Assembly: GCA_947000775.1 (NCBI GenBank)
Contig: CAMQGK010000110.1
Coordinates: 25,470,501 to 25,534,500, forward strand
DNA from: Pterois miles
Lineage: Eukaryota; Chordata; Actinopteri; Perciformes; Scorpaenidae
Reading direction: 5' to 3'
DNA: 64,000 nt
How positions within the stretch are numbered: position 1 is the first letter of the stretch; every line of letters begins with the position of its first letter. Positions 50,458 through 61,144 of this stretch are shown one piece after another. A program made the position numbers and the translations under genes. The notes below the pieces were generated by a model. It was not told where the DNA came from. It was given only the letters and a program-made list of their open reading frames with translations, and did no database searches.

Positions 50458-53135
50458 CTTACTCTGTAAGAGAATAATTATTGGATTGAGAAGAAGATCA
50501 GTTTAATGAATAATGGAATCTCTTGGATGAATTCCTGCTGAGGCAGGTGATTAAAACAGGTATCATTTAATCTGAGAACAAATATAAAAGCAAAAGACAG
50601 ATTAAATTTGTTGTATTTCATGTGTTCTTTTTAGTAATGCATCATTTGCAAGGGTCAGCATTCTAATAAAATGTGAAATACCCGTGTTTGAAGTGGGTAA
50701 AAATAAGTGTTGCTTATTCACATGTTGGTGTGTGTGCATCAGCCAGCATCAGCTATCTCCTGCAACTTATCCCAGTTTATTCATTATTTCTTTAAGCATT
50801 TTATAATGTGTCAGCCATAACCAGTTTTATTACTATATTATTATATTTCGGCCAGTAATATAGCATACCAACAATTACCAATTACAGGGTTATGGTGGTG
50901 TTCATAGTTACAGTGATTTCCTGTGTTATTTGTAGTATAATACCTGCCAGACAGGCAGTATACAGGCAGTATGAATGCAGCGCTGAGGTATTTGAGCTAT
51001 TCATTCAGGTTTTAGGAGCAGTGGACCAGTCAGGATGTTCCTACATATACAGAGACATTCTGAATTTAAACAGTTAATTAAAGATGTTAGGTTTGTGCTC
51101 CTTCCCCAAAAAAATTTGAAGGTTTTCAACTTAAAACTAGACAGTTTTATATCATTTTGGACTGTTATTATTACGAATTAAATTATTATTTTATTATTTA
51201 TCACATATCACAGCCTTCGTTTGAACATTCAGTTCTTCTGAAAATGGTTGACATTAAAAGAGAAGACTCAGACAAGCTTTTAAATAATGTTCCATTAATT
51301 ATATTTGTTCACAACTAAAACAAAGTTTTGACTAACTGTGCACTAATTATTTTACAAACAGGACTTGAACATTGTATTGATTACCACACCCTGGTTCATC
51401 CCCCTTCCCCCATGCCATGTGTTGGCTCATCCAGATGCTCCCCACATAGTTTTTATGGTTGCACTTATGAGGCTCAGTGTAAATACAATGCTGCTGCACC
51501 GTTATGAATCGCCTAGAGAACGTGATATGGAGAGGGCAGAGAAGAGTACCAACAGCTTAAGAGAGGTTGCAATATGCAAGAAGATGTCACAGTACATCGA
51601 GGAGTAAAATGAGGAAGTGAATGAAGGTACTGTGTACCACTAAGTACCGGCCCACTTTGAGCACTGGAAATACCAAATATCTGTAAAATACCTCCCAACC
51701 TACCGATCAATGTCTCCCAAGTACCTAGTCTCTGCAGCGTAATGCAAATGTCCTCTGACAGCAGCTGTAAAATGTACTGTGTCTTGTCTGGCTTATTTGT
51801 CCAATACACAAACCTTTATTTCCCAAGAGCAATGCAAAACGTTTTTACCTCATTACTTAGTCAGCCGGTGCCATGCTTAATACATCTTCATGGAAGTGGC
51901 GAGTAGAAAGAAGGATTGAGATAAAAGCAGCTGCCGAGTGACAAAAGTGTGAAACATTGGCATGACAAATCTGGATACAGCCAGTAATACGCTAAAGGAT
52001 CCATGTCCTGATGCAGGTCATGACATTAAAATGAAAAGTCTAAATAAAGCCAAGGCCTTTTATTGTGCCGTCATGACATCTCCAACACAAAATATCCATA
52101 ATAGCACATATGAAAACACACACTCAGACTCAACCTTTTAACGGTGTTCAACCGTGAAGAAGCGTCTCATTTATTGGGCACATTTTTGGTTTAGTAGGAT
52201 GCATGCGTTCTCATTGTTGGCCCAGTGGCAGGGTTTAACAAACAGGATTAGATTCAGATCCGTACCCGAGAGAGTGCACTTACCGTTCAGGTGACACACA
52301 GCTCCATGCTCTGGCTCTGCACCTAGACACAGAGAATTACTGTTAAAGGTCAGCGGAGTCAGACGCTGAATGTCACAGCTTAGCCACAGTTTGGCGAGAA
52401 AATACATTAGATAAATACCCCTGTCTCTAGGTGGAGAGTAATTCTGCAGCTCCTGAATTTCCAGCATAAAAAGACCCAGGATTAGGGAGCGAGTTAAAAG
52501 GCAACAGAGCCATATCGATTAGAGGCAGTGAATCAGGCCTCTGCTATGCTGTGAATAGTAAATTGGAGAGAAGACAGCCAGGGGTTGTCAGATGGAACTG
52601 GAATGATGGGCTGTGAGTTGTTCTCATTTCAGATGCGGCTATGGATAAGTCACATCTCCAGTCTCGAGGATCTGGGGAATCATGTCACCGATCAGGAAGC
52701 GCCTCAGAGAGGCTTACTACAAGTTTAAATAAGCATTCCTCGCCCCATTTAACAACACAAAAAGACTGATCACGGCCCCCGCTCACTGCAAAGTAGTGCC
52801 GATGGATACAGGGAAGGGGATTGGACTCTTAATAGCACATCTCGCCGGTGGCAGAATATAAAAAAAGAGTAATTTCTGAAATAGCTGCATAGGTGTTGAA
52901 TCAGATGAGAGCGCCACACCGGGGATCCAATCAGCTTCACAGAGATGTCTTGTGACTCACTGGAGCAGGTGTTATTGTTTGCGCTCCTCAATAGGCGCCT
53001 CATTGTGAGGGCCTAAACACACTCTGTGGATCCAGGCACTAAACTGTAACAGATAGGGTCCATATGTAGCGTGTGCTGTGGCATAAGTTGAACCAGTCAG
53101 AGAGACAATATTGTGAAGCAGAATCACTCTGGTCC
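49696..53135. other. no gene recognised; one (AT)n tract
   Basis: No exon-like frame or repeat match found. (AT)n at 50412-50453. Confidence 0.45.
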
Positions 53136-53139
53136 TGAC

Positions 53140-53690
53140 GAAGATAGCTCAACAGCTATTGCATCAATTGTCAGGAAATGTTGTTAATTCGTGGTCTTGA
53201 AGTTGGCATTTGTGGTTCAGAGGGAAAGGTTTTGACTTAATGTTTGTCAGGGAATTTGCCAAGCATATTCTAGCGTTTCCTACTTGGGGACCTGCTTTTT
53301 AAAAATGGCAAACCATCGCGATACAATTCTCAATAGGACTTATCTATTTTAAAAAAAATGTTATTAGTAGACTACAATTAGTAGACCAATACCATCATCC
53401 AGGCTCCCTCATGTGGGTCAAAGGTGTGCTGCAGATATAAATGCTGGAAGAAATTCTGCAATTGTATTTGGCGATCCTAAAAAAAATCTCAACCCAGTCG
53501 TTGGGAATGGCTCAAATAGAGGACAAAGATTTTGTTACATTCACCTGCAAATCTATTGGCATTCCCAGCTGTAATTTGTTTTTAGTGCTACTAGATGATG
53601 GTGAACAACAATTTATTTCTGCTAAATGTCAGCATGTTTGCATTGTCACTGTGAGCATGTTAGCATGCTGATGTTAGTTTTAGGGGCAAG
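53140..53690. repeat. probable dispersed repeat with GCATGTTAGCATGCTGATG
   Basis: Contains CTGCTAAATGTCAGCATGTT and GAGCATGTTAGCATGCTGAT, a motif I associate with widespread teleost repeats. No second copy in the window. Confidence 0.4.
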
Positions 53691-53696
53691 TACAGC

Positions 53697-53930
53697 CCAC
53701 AGACTGTATAGAATGTGGACGTAGTCTCCATGGCCTCACCTGATGAGCCATTGTCAAGCTCAAAGTGGGTGGCTCCATTCCCGTCTTGGCAGTGACGATA
53801 CAGCTTAATTCACAGCTCTGATCCAAAAATGGGAAAGAGGTAGATCATCAGTGGAGCAGACAGCTACCGACCTGGTACAGCACCCACCTGTCACTCAAAA
53901 GGGACGGGGTGCCCTCAGTTATTATCTATT
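53697..53930. repeat. AGACTGTATA-family repeat fragment
   Basis: Starts CACAGACTGTATAGAATGTG with GGACGTAGTCTCC following; the 3' part does not match other copies in the window. Confidence 0.45.
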
Positions 53931-54059
53931 TATTAAAAATGTGTTGATATCAGTTAAATTGGTGAGTTACAAAATTCACGGCTGTAAATTAGCAGGCTGT
54001 AAACATGTTTATTTCTGCTGTAAGGTTGGGCATTTTAACACGGTGGTCTATGGGGATTA

Positions 54060-54555
54060 ACCATGGATGTATAAAGAGAACTAGATACAGCATTGGAAGT
54101 GGGGCCCCATTCATTCCTATGAATATTGCTCAGTGGCGCATGAAGTCAATGGGTGGACTTCCAGGTGTGGGTACCCGGATCGTCTGGGTCTTCAGGGCCT
54201 TACTGGGCGCTAGTGTGCATGTCCAATATACGAAATAGCATCTTCTCAGTCACATGAGTCAGTCACAGTGTTTGGTGTTCTATTAGTGTGTTTTACAATT
54301 TTTAGGAGCTAAGCGCTATTAGAGTGTTCGTACTGGGAAGTTCATTCACCTCAAAAAAAATTATCCGCTGAGTTATGGACTTCTCTTTCATAATGTAAGT
54401 CTATGAGAAAAACTCTTTTTGGGTCTGTTGGCCACTACGACCATGTTGGGATCAACGACCAGCGCTCTTCCTGGGGTTTGGCATTGACTGGCTTTTGGAG
54501 CCAGTCTCAAGTGGACATTTGAGGAGCTGCAGTATTTGGCACTTCCACATTCACG
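54060..54555 (+). repeat. dispersed repeat just upstream of the receptor exon
   Basis: CCATGGATGTATAAAGAGAA, GTGGGGCCCCATTCATTCCT and GAGCCAGTCTCAAGTGGACA recall a common teleost repeat (from memory). It ends about 265 bp before the rtn4rl1 exon. Confidence 0.5.
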
Positions 54556-54679
54556 AATCACTATTGATATTTCTCCTGATCAAGTTTTGTTCTAAACAAG
54601 AGGGCACGAACTCTAAATTGCTAATTAAAATGCTCTCACTCTGCATTAAATTCATTTTCTTTTCTACTTTCCCTCTTGT

Positions 54680-54684
<5 letters not shown>

Positions 54685-54731
<47 letters not shown>
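54685..54731. repeat. (TG)n microsatellite
   Basis: About 47 bp of TG dinucleotides, 90 bp before the splice acceptor of the first visible rtn4rl1 exon. Confidence 0.97.
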
Positions 54732-54732
<1 letters not shown>

Positions 54733-54739
54733 TTTATAT

Positions 54740-54819
54740 CTCCTCTCTTTCTTCGCCTTCCTCTTTCTCTCTCTCAACGTGTGAATGTGTGTGTGTTTGT
54801 GTGTGTGTGCTCACTGCAG
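54740..54819 (+). promoter_or_regulatory. rtn4rl1: splice acceptor region of the first visible rtn4rl1 exon
   Basis: A C/T-rich tract (about 54740-54777) is separated from the CTGCAG acceptor by a TG-rich run (54784-54810). A longer (TG)n lies just before it at 54685-54731. The polypyrimidine tract is thus unusually distant from the AG, with UG repeats between. UG repeats are known binding sites for TDP-43 and CELF proteins; an effect on this exon is inference. Confidence 0.6.
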
Positions 54820-55271
54820 GCTGTGGGCTGGAGTTCCTGCTGGTTCTCTGTGGCCTCGAGTTCTCCTGGTCGTGCCCCCGCCACTGTATCTGCTACACTG
54901 CGCCCAGCACCGTCTCCTGCCAAGCCCATAACTTCCTGTCAGTCCCCGAGGGCATTCCTCCTGACAGTGAGCGCATCTTCTTACAGAACAATAAGATCCA
55001 TCGCTTACTTCGGGGCCACTTCAGCTCCAACACGGTGACCCTCTGGATCTACTCCAACAACATCACATACATCGAGCCGTCCACCTTCCACGGCTTCACG
55101 CTGCTCGAGGAGCTGGACCTGGGAGACAACCGCCACCTGCGCGCCTTGGCTGAAGACACCTTTCACGGGCTGAGTCGACTCAATGCGCTCCACCTGTACC
55201 GCTGTGGGCTCAGTTCACTGCCTAATAACATCTTCCAAGGCCTCAGAAACTTGCAGTACCTCTACTTGCAG
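54820..55271 (+). CDS. rtn4rl1: rtn4rl1 coding exon (LRRNT and LRR 1-5), first visible exon
   Basis: This exon encodes the N-terminal half of a Nogo-receptor-family protein, a GPI-anchored neuronal surface receptor that in mammals belongs to the group binding myelin and proteoglycan ligands. The frame gives 151 residues, the first glycine being split across the upstream junction (phase 1). Residues 2-17 are hydrophobic (end of signal peptide). The cysteine cap SCPRHCICY...TVSC (residues 18-34) is followed by leucine-rich repeats containing SERIFLQNN, VTLWIYSNNITYI, LEELDLGDNRHLR and LNALHLYRCGLSSLP. The mature N-terminus, VSCQAHNF, IPxDSER and TLWIYSNNITYI match human RTN4RL1 better than RTN4R or RTN4RL2 (from memory). 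One sequon (NIT) is visible. The acceptor is CTGCAG at 54814-54819 and the donor is CAG|GTAGAC at 55271/55272. The start-codon exon is missing upstream. Paralogue a or b is unresolved. Confidence 0.95.
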
Positions 55272-56166
55272 GTAGACTGTTGTTTTCTGGTTCTTTTCCT
55301 ACGATCAAAACCCAATCAGAGCTGTCACATTTCCACAAGAACAAATTAGAACTAACACATATTCTATGTGAATTAATTTGAATGCAACCCACGTAGCCTA
55401 ATCCTAAACTGTGTTGTAAAATTAATGTGTTGTTTATTCACAGTGCCTCCGTCGCCTCAGTTGAGTGACAAGCTGGCAGTTGCGTTTAACAACATCAGCA
55501 AACAGCCTTATCAACAATGTTTCCATCTGTGGTGTCAAATCCAAAATTTCTCCACACATTACTTCTCAGATGGTTTGGTGTCTGTCATGATTATCCGGTC
55601 GGCACTGCTTGTTAGTTTCCTAAGATTTTGTGAATATAAAAACAGTAGTCTAGTTTCCTGAAGGCATGCATTAGGTTAGATGGCCACTCCTGCTGGGGTT
55701 AAAGATACAGCTTGTAGTGCTTATTCAATGAGAATATTGAATGTGAACATATGATCACAGACTCAGCTGATTAGACAGTTATCAGGTCTTTAAATGTGCA
55801 TTATCACTCATAGGTATGGGTCAGAAGGGGCCTACTACACCCACTAGAAGGTTTTAACATCGATTCACATGGGCGATCACTGAAAGAAGGAATAAAAGGC
55901 GACAGAGACCTCTAGCAACAACAGTAGTAGTTATGACAGGACCAATAGCGAATGCCATGCACTGTAGTATAGACAGTGTGAAACTCCATGTGGAGTGAAT
56001 GTCGAGGGTGAGGCCAAAATACAACCAAACTGTGATTTTTTTCCTCTGTCCCTAAAGTGGTTTTGTTACCTAAACCTAAAGAAGTTGTTTTGTTTGCATT
56101 GAAAATGTAACCTTTCATCCAGTTTTACCAAGTTGTAGTTAGCTGTAGTAGTTGTTGAGTTAGAAC

Positions 56167-56817
56167 TAGGGAGGTCACAGTTAACGCTATAATAACGTCA
56201 TAACTCAAATTCGCTTTGACGGCAATAATTTCTTTAACGCATTAACACAGCTTGAGATTTTTAGGTTGTAACAAGCTCAGCGTTAGAGAAGATAATGGCA
56301 TCATGTGAAACCTGAGGAATCCATTGGTGCCAACCATGTCATACTAGCTGGCAAAGGAAAAAATAACACTCCAAACTTGAGCTTAATGGCTTTGAAATTG
56401 TCATTTTCAAAGGGGTCCCTTGACCTCTGACTTTAATATATGTGAACGAAAATGGGTTCTCTGGTTACCCACGATCTGCCTTTCACAGACATGCTCACTT
56501 TATGATAATCACATGCAGTTTGGGGCAAGTCATAGTCAAGTCAGCACACTGACACAGTTGACAGCTACCTGTGAGGGTTTCTGAACAATAATTGTAATTG
56601 TTTGCTTTGTTAATTTTTTTTCCAATAATAAATATATACATACATTTGCGTAAAGCAACATTTGCTCACTCCCATGTTGATAAGAGTATTAAATATTTGA
56701 CAAATCTGCCTTTAATGTACATTTGAACAGATAAAAAATGTGTGATTAATTTGCAATTAACTATGGACATTCATGTGATTATCTGCGATTATATATTTTT
56801 ATTGATTGACAGCCCTA
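56167..56817 (+). mobile_element. hAT-like non-autonomous element, complete
   Basis: A 651-bp element with ends TAGGGAGGTCACAGTTAAC and TTGATTGACAGCCCTA inside the rtn4rl1 intron. The flanks carry an identical 8-bp target duplication GTTAGAAC (56159-56166 and 56818-56825), diagnostic of hAT-type insertion. No transposase frame. Confidence 0.88.
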
Positions 56818-56926
56818 GTTAGAACGTGTTGCTTATAAGTTTCTCTTTCACTTTTATAAGGTAGTAGGTGTAGCAGGCCCCTACTGAGCCACATCTTTAT
56901 GGGTCAGAAAGACCGATAACACACAA

Positions 56927-57125
56927 TTAAAGGAAATGTGTGTAACATTTAGGGGGATCTAATGGCAGAAATCAAACATGATATTAATAAGTATGTTTTT
57001 TAGTGTATAATCAACTGAATATATGAATCATTGTGTTTTCGTTACCTTACAATGAGCAGTTAATATCTACATTCAGAGCAAGTCCTCTCCACGGAGGCAG
57101 CTGCCATGTTTCTACTGTGGCTCAG
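56927..57125 (+). mobile_element. TTAA-type element, family 2, left part
   Basis: Starts TTAAAGGAAATGTGTGTAAC and shares TTTTTAGTGTATAATCAACT and GCCATGTTTCTAC with the family; the right part is missing. Confidence 0.65.
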
Positions 57126-57555
57126 AAGTTTCAGTTTCACTTTTTGAACACAGTTTTTTTTGTTCACCCAAAATACAATCTTTCCCCCTAAACTTAACCA
57201 AGTGGTTTTGTTGCTTAAACCTAAACAAGTGGTTTTGTTTGTGTTCAAACTATCATTTTTCATTCAGGTTTAAAACATGTTAGAACATGCTTGTAAGTTT
57301 CACTTTCACCTTTACAACATAGACACCTTTCGACATCGATCAGGCTAATAACAACATAACACACATTTAATGAGCTGATAACAGTCAAATCAGGTGCCAG
57401 ATTGATACTATTTGCATAGTAAGCTGATTCATAACATGTATTCATGGCCATGTTACCCAGTAGTCAGTGTTACAGTAATTCAGTGTAATAACTTTGGAAT
57501 GAAAACTTTGCATAATATGTACTCATCTGATTGTGTGCTCTCTGTATTTCCTCAG

Positions 57556-58449
57556 GACAACCATCTGAAGTTCCTGCAGGATGACACATTCATGGACCTC
57601 CACAACCTGAGCCACCTGTTCCTGCACGGAAACCGTCTGTGGAGCCTTAACCAGAACACCTTCAGAGGCCTTCGAGCCCTGGATCGACTGCTTCTGCACC
57701 AGAACCAGATTGAGTGGGTCGACCGCCTGGCCTTCCACGACCTGAAACGTCTCACCACCCTCTACCTGTTCAACAACACCCTGATCCAGCTCTCCGGACA
57801 GTGCCTGGACACACTGCCTGCACTGGAATACCTGCGCCTCAATGACAACCCCTGGTTGTGCGACTGCAAGGCTCTGTCGCTATGGGAATGGTTGAAGCGT
57901 TTTCGAGGTTCCACGTCTTCAGTCGGTTGCCAGGCACCAGATGATATGGTTGGGAAAGACCTCAAGGAGCTGCGCAAGGAGGACTTCCCCAATTGTTCAC
58001 CGACCGTACCGAATTCTGAGTCCAGAGCCCAGACTAACAATTTATCTGGCACAGTGAATCCGTCTATGAATCGCGGTGTGGTGGTGGGCTCTGGGGGGCA
58101 GACCCACGTAGTGCACCCCTCGAGGCCTGGCCGTTCTCGGAACTGTACAAAGCCTCGCAACAGGGTGAGCAAGGGGAAAGGTGACAATGAGGTTCACCAC
58201 TCAAAGGAGGTGATGGCAGACAAGGAGGATTCCTCCCCAGATTTCACAGACGGGGGCAAACATGACCACACGTCCCCAGATGGCACCGTGACACGGAGGA
58301 AGCACAAGTGCACCCCTCGGACCACTGTTCGCCCCCCTAGTGGGGTCCAGCAAGCTAACAATAGGGCGACCTTATCCCAGCCATCACTACATGTCTGTGC
58401 CCTCTTTGTGGCCTTGATAACGACAAATATTGACTCCATCCTCCGTTGA
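57556..58449 (+). CDS. rtn4rl1: rtn4rl1 terminal coding exon (LRR 5-8, LRRCT, stalk, GPI signal)
   Basis: The exon encodes 297 residues plus stop TGA and follows acceptor CCTCAG at 57550-57555 in phase 0, completing the repeat started as LQYLYLQ with DNHLKFL. Three more repeats follow (LSHLFLHGNRL, LDRLLLHQNQI, LTTLYLFNNTL). The C-terminal cap begins at LRLNDNPW, with cysteines at exon residues 102, 104, 125 and 147. The stalk (about 148-275) is basic and Ser/Thr/Asn-rich with sequons NLS and NCT, and it keeps NCTKPRN and PPSGVQQA, close to human RTN4RL1 as I recall it. The last ~20 residues (SLHVCALFVALITT and following) are hydrophobic and fit a GPI-attachment signal. Total visible protein is about 448 residues plus the missing first exon, against roughly 440 in human. 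In-frame sequence upstream of 57556 is intron, not coding. Function as in the family is inferred. Confidence 0.96.
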   Translation, partial: DNHLKFLQDDTFMDLHNLSHLFLHGNRLWSLNQNTFRGLRALDRLLLHQNQIEWVDRLAFHDLKRLTTLYLFNNTLIQLSGQCLDTLPALEYLRLNDNPWLCDCKALSLWEWLKRFRGSTSSVGCQAPDDMVGKDLKELRKEDFPNCSPTVPNSESRAQTNNLSGTVNPSMNRGVVVGSGGQTHVVHPSRPGRSRNCTKPRNRVSKGKGDNEVHHSKEVMADKEDSSPDFTDGGKHDHTSPDGTVTRRKHKCTPRTTVRPPSGVQQANNRATLSQPSLHVCALFVALITTNIDSILR

Positions 58450-60775
58450 CCTTCGGATGGTTTGGCAAAAAAAAAAAAAAAAACAGCCCTAAGACCCTCT
58501 CTTGCTCCTGCACTACAAGGCCTGTGTGTCTTTTATGTGTGTGTGTGTGTGAGTGTGATTATATGTGTAAATGTAGTGTAGGGAGCTTTACTGTTCAGAC
58601 TGAAATGGGCATCAAAAGCATCAAACATCTACAACAGAAAAGACTCGCGGCACAAAAATCGAAGGGACTGAGTGACAGAGAATGATAAAAGATAAATGCA
58701 GTCCAAGCTTGCACTGCCACTTATGCCAGTATGATTTCATCTCCATGTGTCTTAGTATCTTATTGTATTTTTGAACATCTGTTTTTCACTCAGCTGGAGC
58801 TCAGATAACCAAAATTTGGTGAATACAGAGAAAAGGACGAAGAGATAACGGAGCAAATGGGGTAAAACTTGTTAGCTAGTTAGATCGGAGACAGATAAGC
58901 TAGGTCTTCAAGCGCTCCATCCAGCTTTAATTTTCAGTTGTCAGTTTGTTTATTGTTATCAAGATGCAAATGGTGAGTCCATGACCTTGTAAAGCTTCTG
59001 GCATCAGCCCTATCTTACTCTCATCCTGTCGGCCAAGTGTAGTTTGTCCAAACAATTGGGTGTAAGTGTTTCTCACACAAAGAAGTGTAAGCACGGCAAC
59101 AAATTGTCGGTCAGTATCTCATAGAGGAATGTGCCATTATCACAACAGAATGGAAGATGTTTTAAGGCTATAAACAGAGCAGCCATTAGCTCAGACACTG
59201 TATGAAGCCAGAACAAATTATCTCTACATAAAGCTGTTTTTTCAGGTACTGTTCAAACTTTTCTGCCTATTTAACAGCATTCCTCATTGGTATTACATCC
59301 CTACACACAACTTTGCTTCCATCTTCATTCACAGCACTTCTCTCCTTCTGTGCAACTGAATATTAAGCTGTTAATTGTCTCGAGATGGCGGGGACCGCCA
59401 TGTGCTTTCTTCATTCGCTTGGGAAACAACGGGAGATCAAGCTGTGAATATTGAAGAAGTCTGTCTATATCTTGTGTCAGATGTTGTTCATTTGATTTTT
59501 TTCTAAGACACAAAATGGACCTAGGGATGGATCCCTGCTGCACGGCGGGGGCCAACAGGAGCCTTAGAGGTGGAGTGTCAAAGGGGGCTTTCTCAGTTTC
59601 CCAGTGAGGTTGTTGCTGAACTGATCCCTCCTTGACGAGGGCGTCCCTCATTGAGAATGTGAGCGACTGTGAGCAACATTTTCTTTCTTAAAAGGAATAC
59701 AAGACTCGAGGAAAAAAATGAGTGTACCTTCAAAGACTCAAGAGATGAAACCACTCTGACTGGAGCATGGCAAAACAGGGATCATGCAGAGAGAATTATG
59801 CCTCTTAATTAACTGACGTGATTGTCCATGGATGTGGGGATCCAAGACCAAGACAATCGCTTCGGAAGTAACAATGCAGGCCGACAGACAATTACGGGAC
59901 ATCTCGCTGTGTACTTCTGGAGCTTTTGTGCCTCCCTTAAATCTACTGATAAGCTGGTGTTTGTATCAATGATGTGAACTATAACAACGGAGACAAGAGG
60001 ACTTCTTGCAGTGCTGATATTAATCATTTACTGTATTACTATGATAAAACAATATCAGTGACATCGACGATGATGATAACAGGGTTTTCTGCTCCTCCTC
60101 TCAGGAGGAATCTTTCGATTTTATTTGATTTTCTGGTGATTCCTTTATTTACGTATTTTCCATGTTATATTTTTAAAACCTTTTATTTGTTAATGCACAA
60201 TTCCTCACCTCCCGATTTCTTGTTCAACTGTATGCCTATTCATCTTCTTTTCTTTGCCATGACTCAATTGTTCGGTAAGTTATCATCAGAAAACAACAGT
60301 ACAAAATGTTTATAAAGATATTAAAATCTATAACTTCTTATGTCTACCGTTGCAGTCTGGGTCTGTTTATTGCTGCACTGTGTGGAGAGAGTAAAAAGGC
60401 ATGCTCTATCCCCTCTCTTCTTTTAATTCATTTAAACCAGAAATTGATTATGTCAGCAAATGTAGCTCTTTTTCCGCCCTGTTTCCCCCTCTATGTTTGC
60501 TCTAGTTTGCAATTTGTCTCCCCTGATCAGACCTGCGGGCTAAACTAAAGCTGCTTCCTACAAACTGATAGTCTTTCTGCACACATCTAGGATTTATGTA
60601 CAGTATACATTGTAAATATTAGTGAATTGTTGGTGACAATAGAGTAAAAAAAAAAACATTTTATCAACAACATACAGAAGTTCCTGACCAACAGGGGGAA
60701 AAAGAAAATTTAAAGTTGACATGCAGACCGTGGTGTGATATATTGTAGTTCAATAAATCATTTAAAAGCACTGAG
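58450..60775 (+). other. rtn4rl1: probable 3' UTR of rtn4rl1
   Basis: Sequence after the stop codon lacks the dispersed repeats seen elsewhere, which fits transcribed UTR. It holds an A-run (58467-58483), a short TG run near 58531-58550, a perfect Pumilio-type motif TGTAAATA at 60611-60618 and a canonical AATAAA at 60752-60757 that could end the transcript. The exact 3' end is inferred; other polyadenylation sites are possible. Confidence 0.45.
60752..60757 (+). terminator. candidate polyadenylation signal AATAAA
   Basis: A canonical AATAAA hexamer about 2.3 kb after the rtn4rl1 stop codon, in TTCAATAAATC. It is the best downstream candidate I noticed, but no transcript evidence is available and the hexamer is common in AT-rich DNA. 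Confidence 0.35.
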
Positions 60776-61144
60776 GATATTAATGAAAGTGTCACATGGG
60801 AGCTGTAGATATTCCAGGCTATTATTATTATTAATGGCCCTTTAGAATCTAAATTCTATTTCCTCTTCTTTAAATTCCCCTCACCATGATAGAAATTGAT
60901 CCACGAGTAAGTGGTCCATTTTACTTCTTTCTTCAAATTTTGTTAAATGATAAATGAGCACAGAAGGAGTGGTTATATGCATGAATGAGAGTGCAGTGTA
61001 ATTATATTCAAACTGATAGGAGGTCTGGCATCTGGTGTTTGATGCTCATTTACTCACCAGCTTTAACCCCCTCTAAGCTCATTCCAACACCCACCTCAAA
61101 CACTCTTAATTTGCACCTCCCAATGATTTTGCTTTTCTTCACAT
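60776..61144. other. no gene recognised
   Basis: AT-rich downstream DNA with no exon or repeat match. Confidence 0.45.

Larger units (their letters stand above)
55272..57555 (+). other. rtn4rl1: rtn4rl1 intron between the two visible coding exons
   Basis: This phase-0 intron has donor GTAGAC and acceptor TTTCCTCAG. It contains a complete hAT-like element (56167-56817), the left end of a TTAA-type element (56927 to about 57125) and two minus-strand fragments with the ACCTAAACCTAA motif of the TTAGGTTTAGG repeat family (around 56040-56110 and 57170-57270). The rest shows no recognisable exon. The intron interrupts the fifth leucine-rich repeat. Confidence 0.9.

Noticed and set aside
54495..54819. 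N-terminal part of the open frame entering the receptor exon
   Set aside because: It reads through a dispersed repeat and TG microsatellites; a good acceptor at 54819 and the family's phase-1 junction place the true exon start at 54820.
55912..57263. Two similar short minus-strand frames in the intron
   Set aside because: Their similarity comes from two copies of the ACCTAAACC repeat, not from a gene family.
57412..57555. Open frame upstream of the terminal receptor exon
   Set aside because: It is intron sequence before a TTTCCTCAG acceptor; homology starts exactly at 57556.
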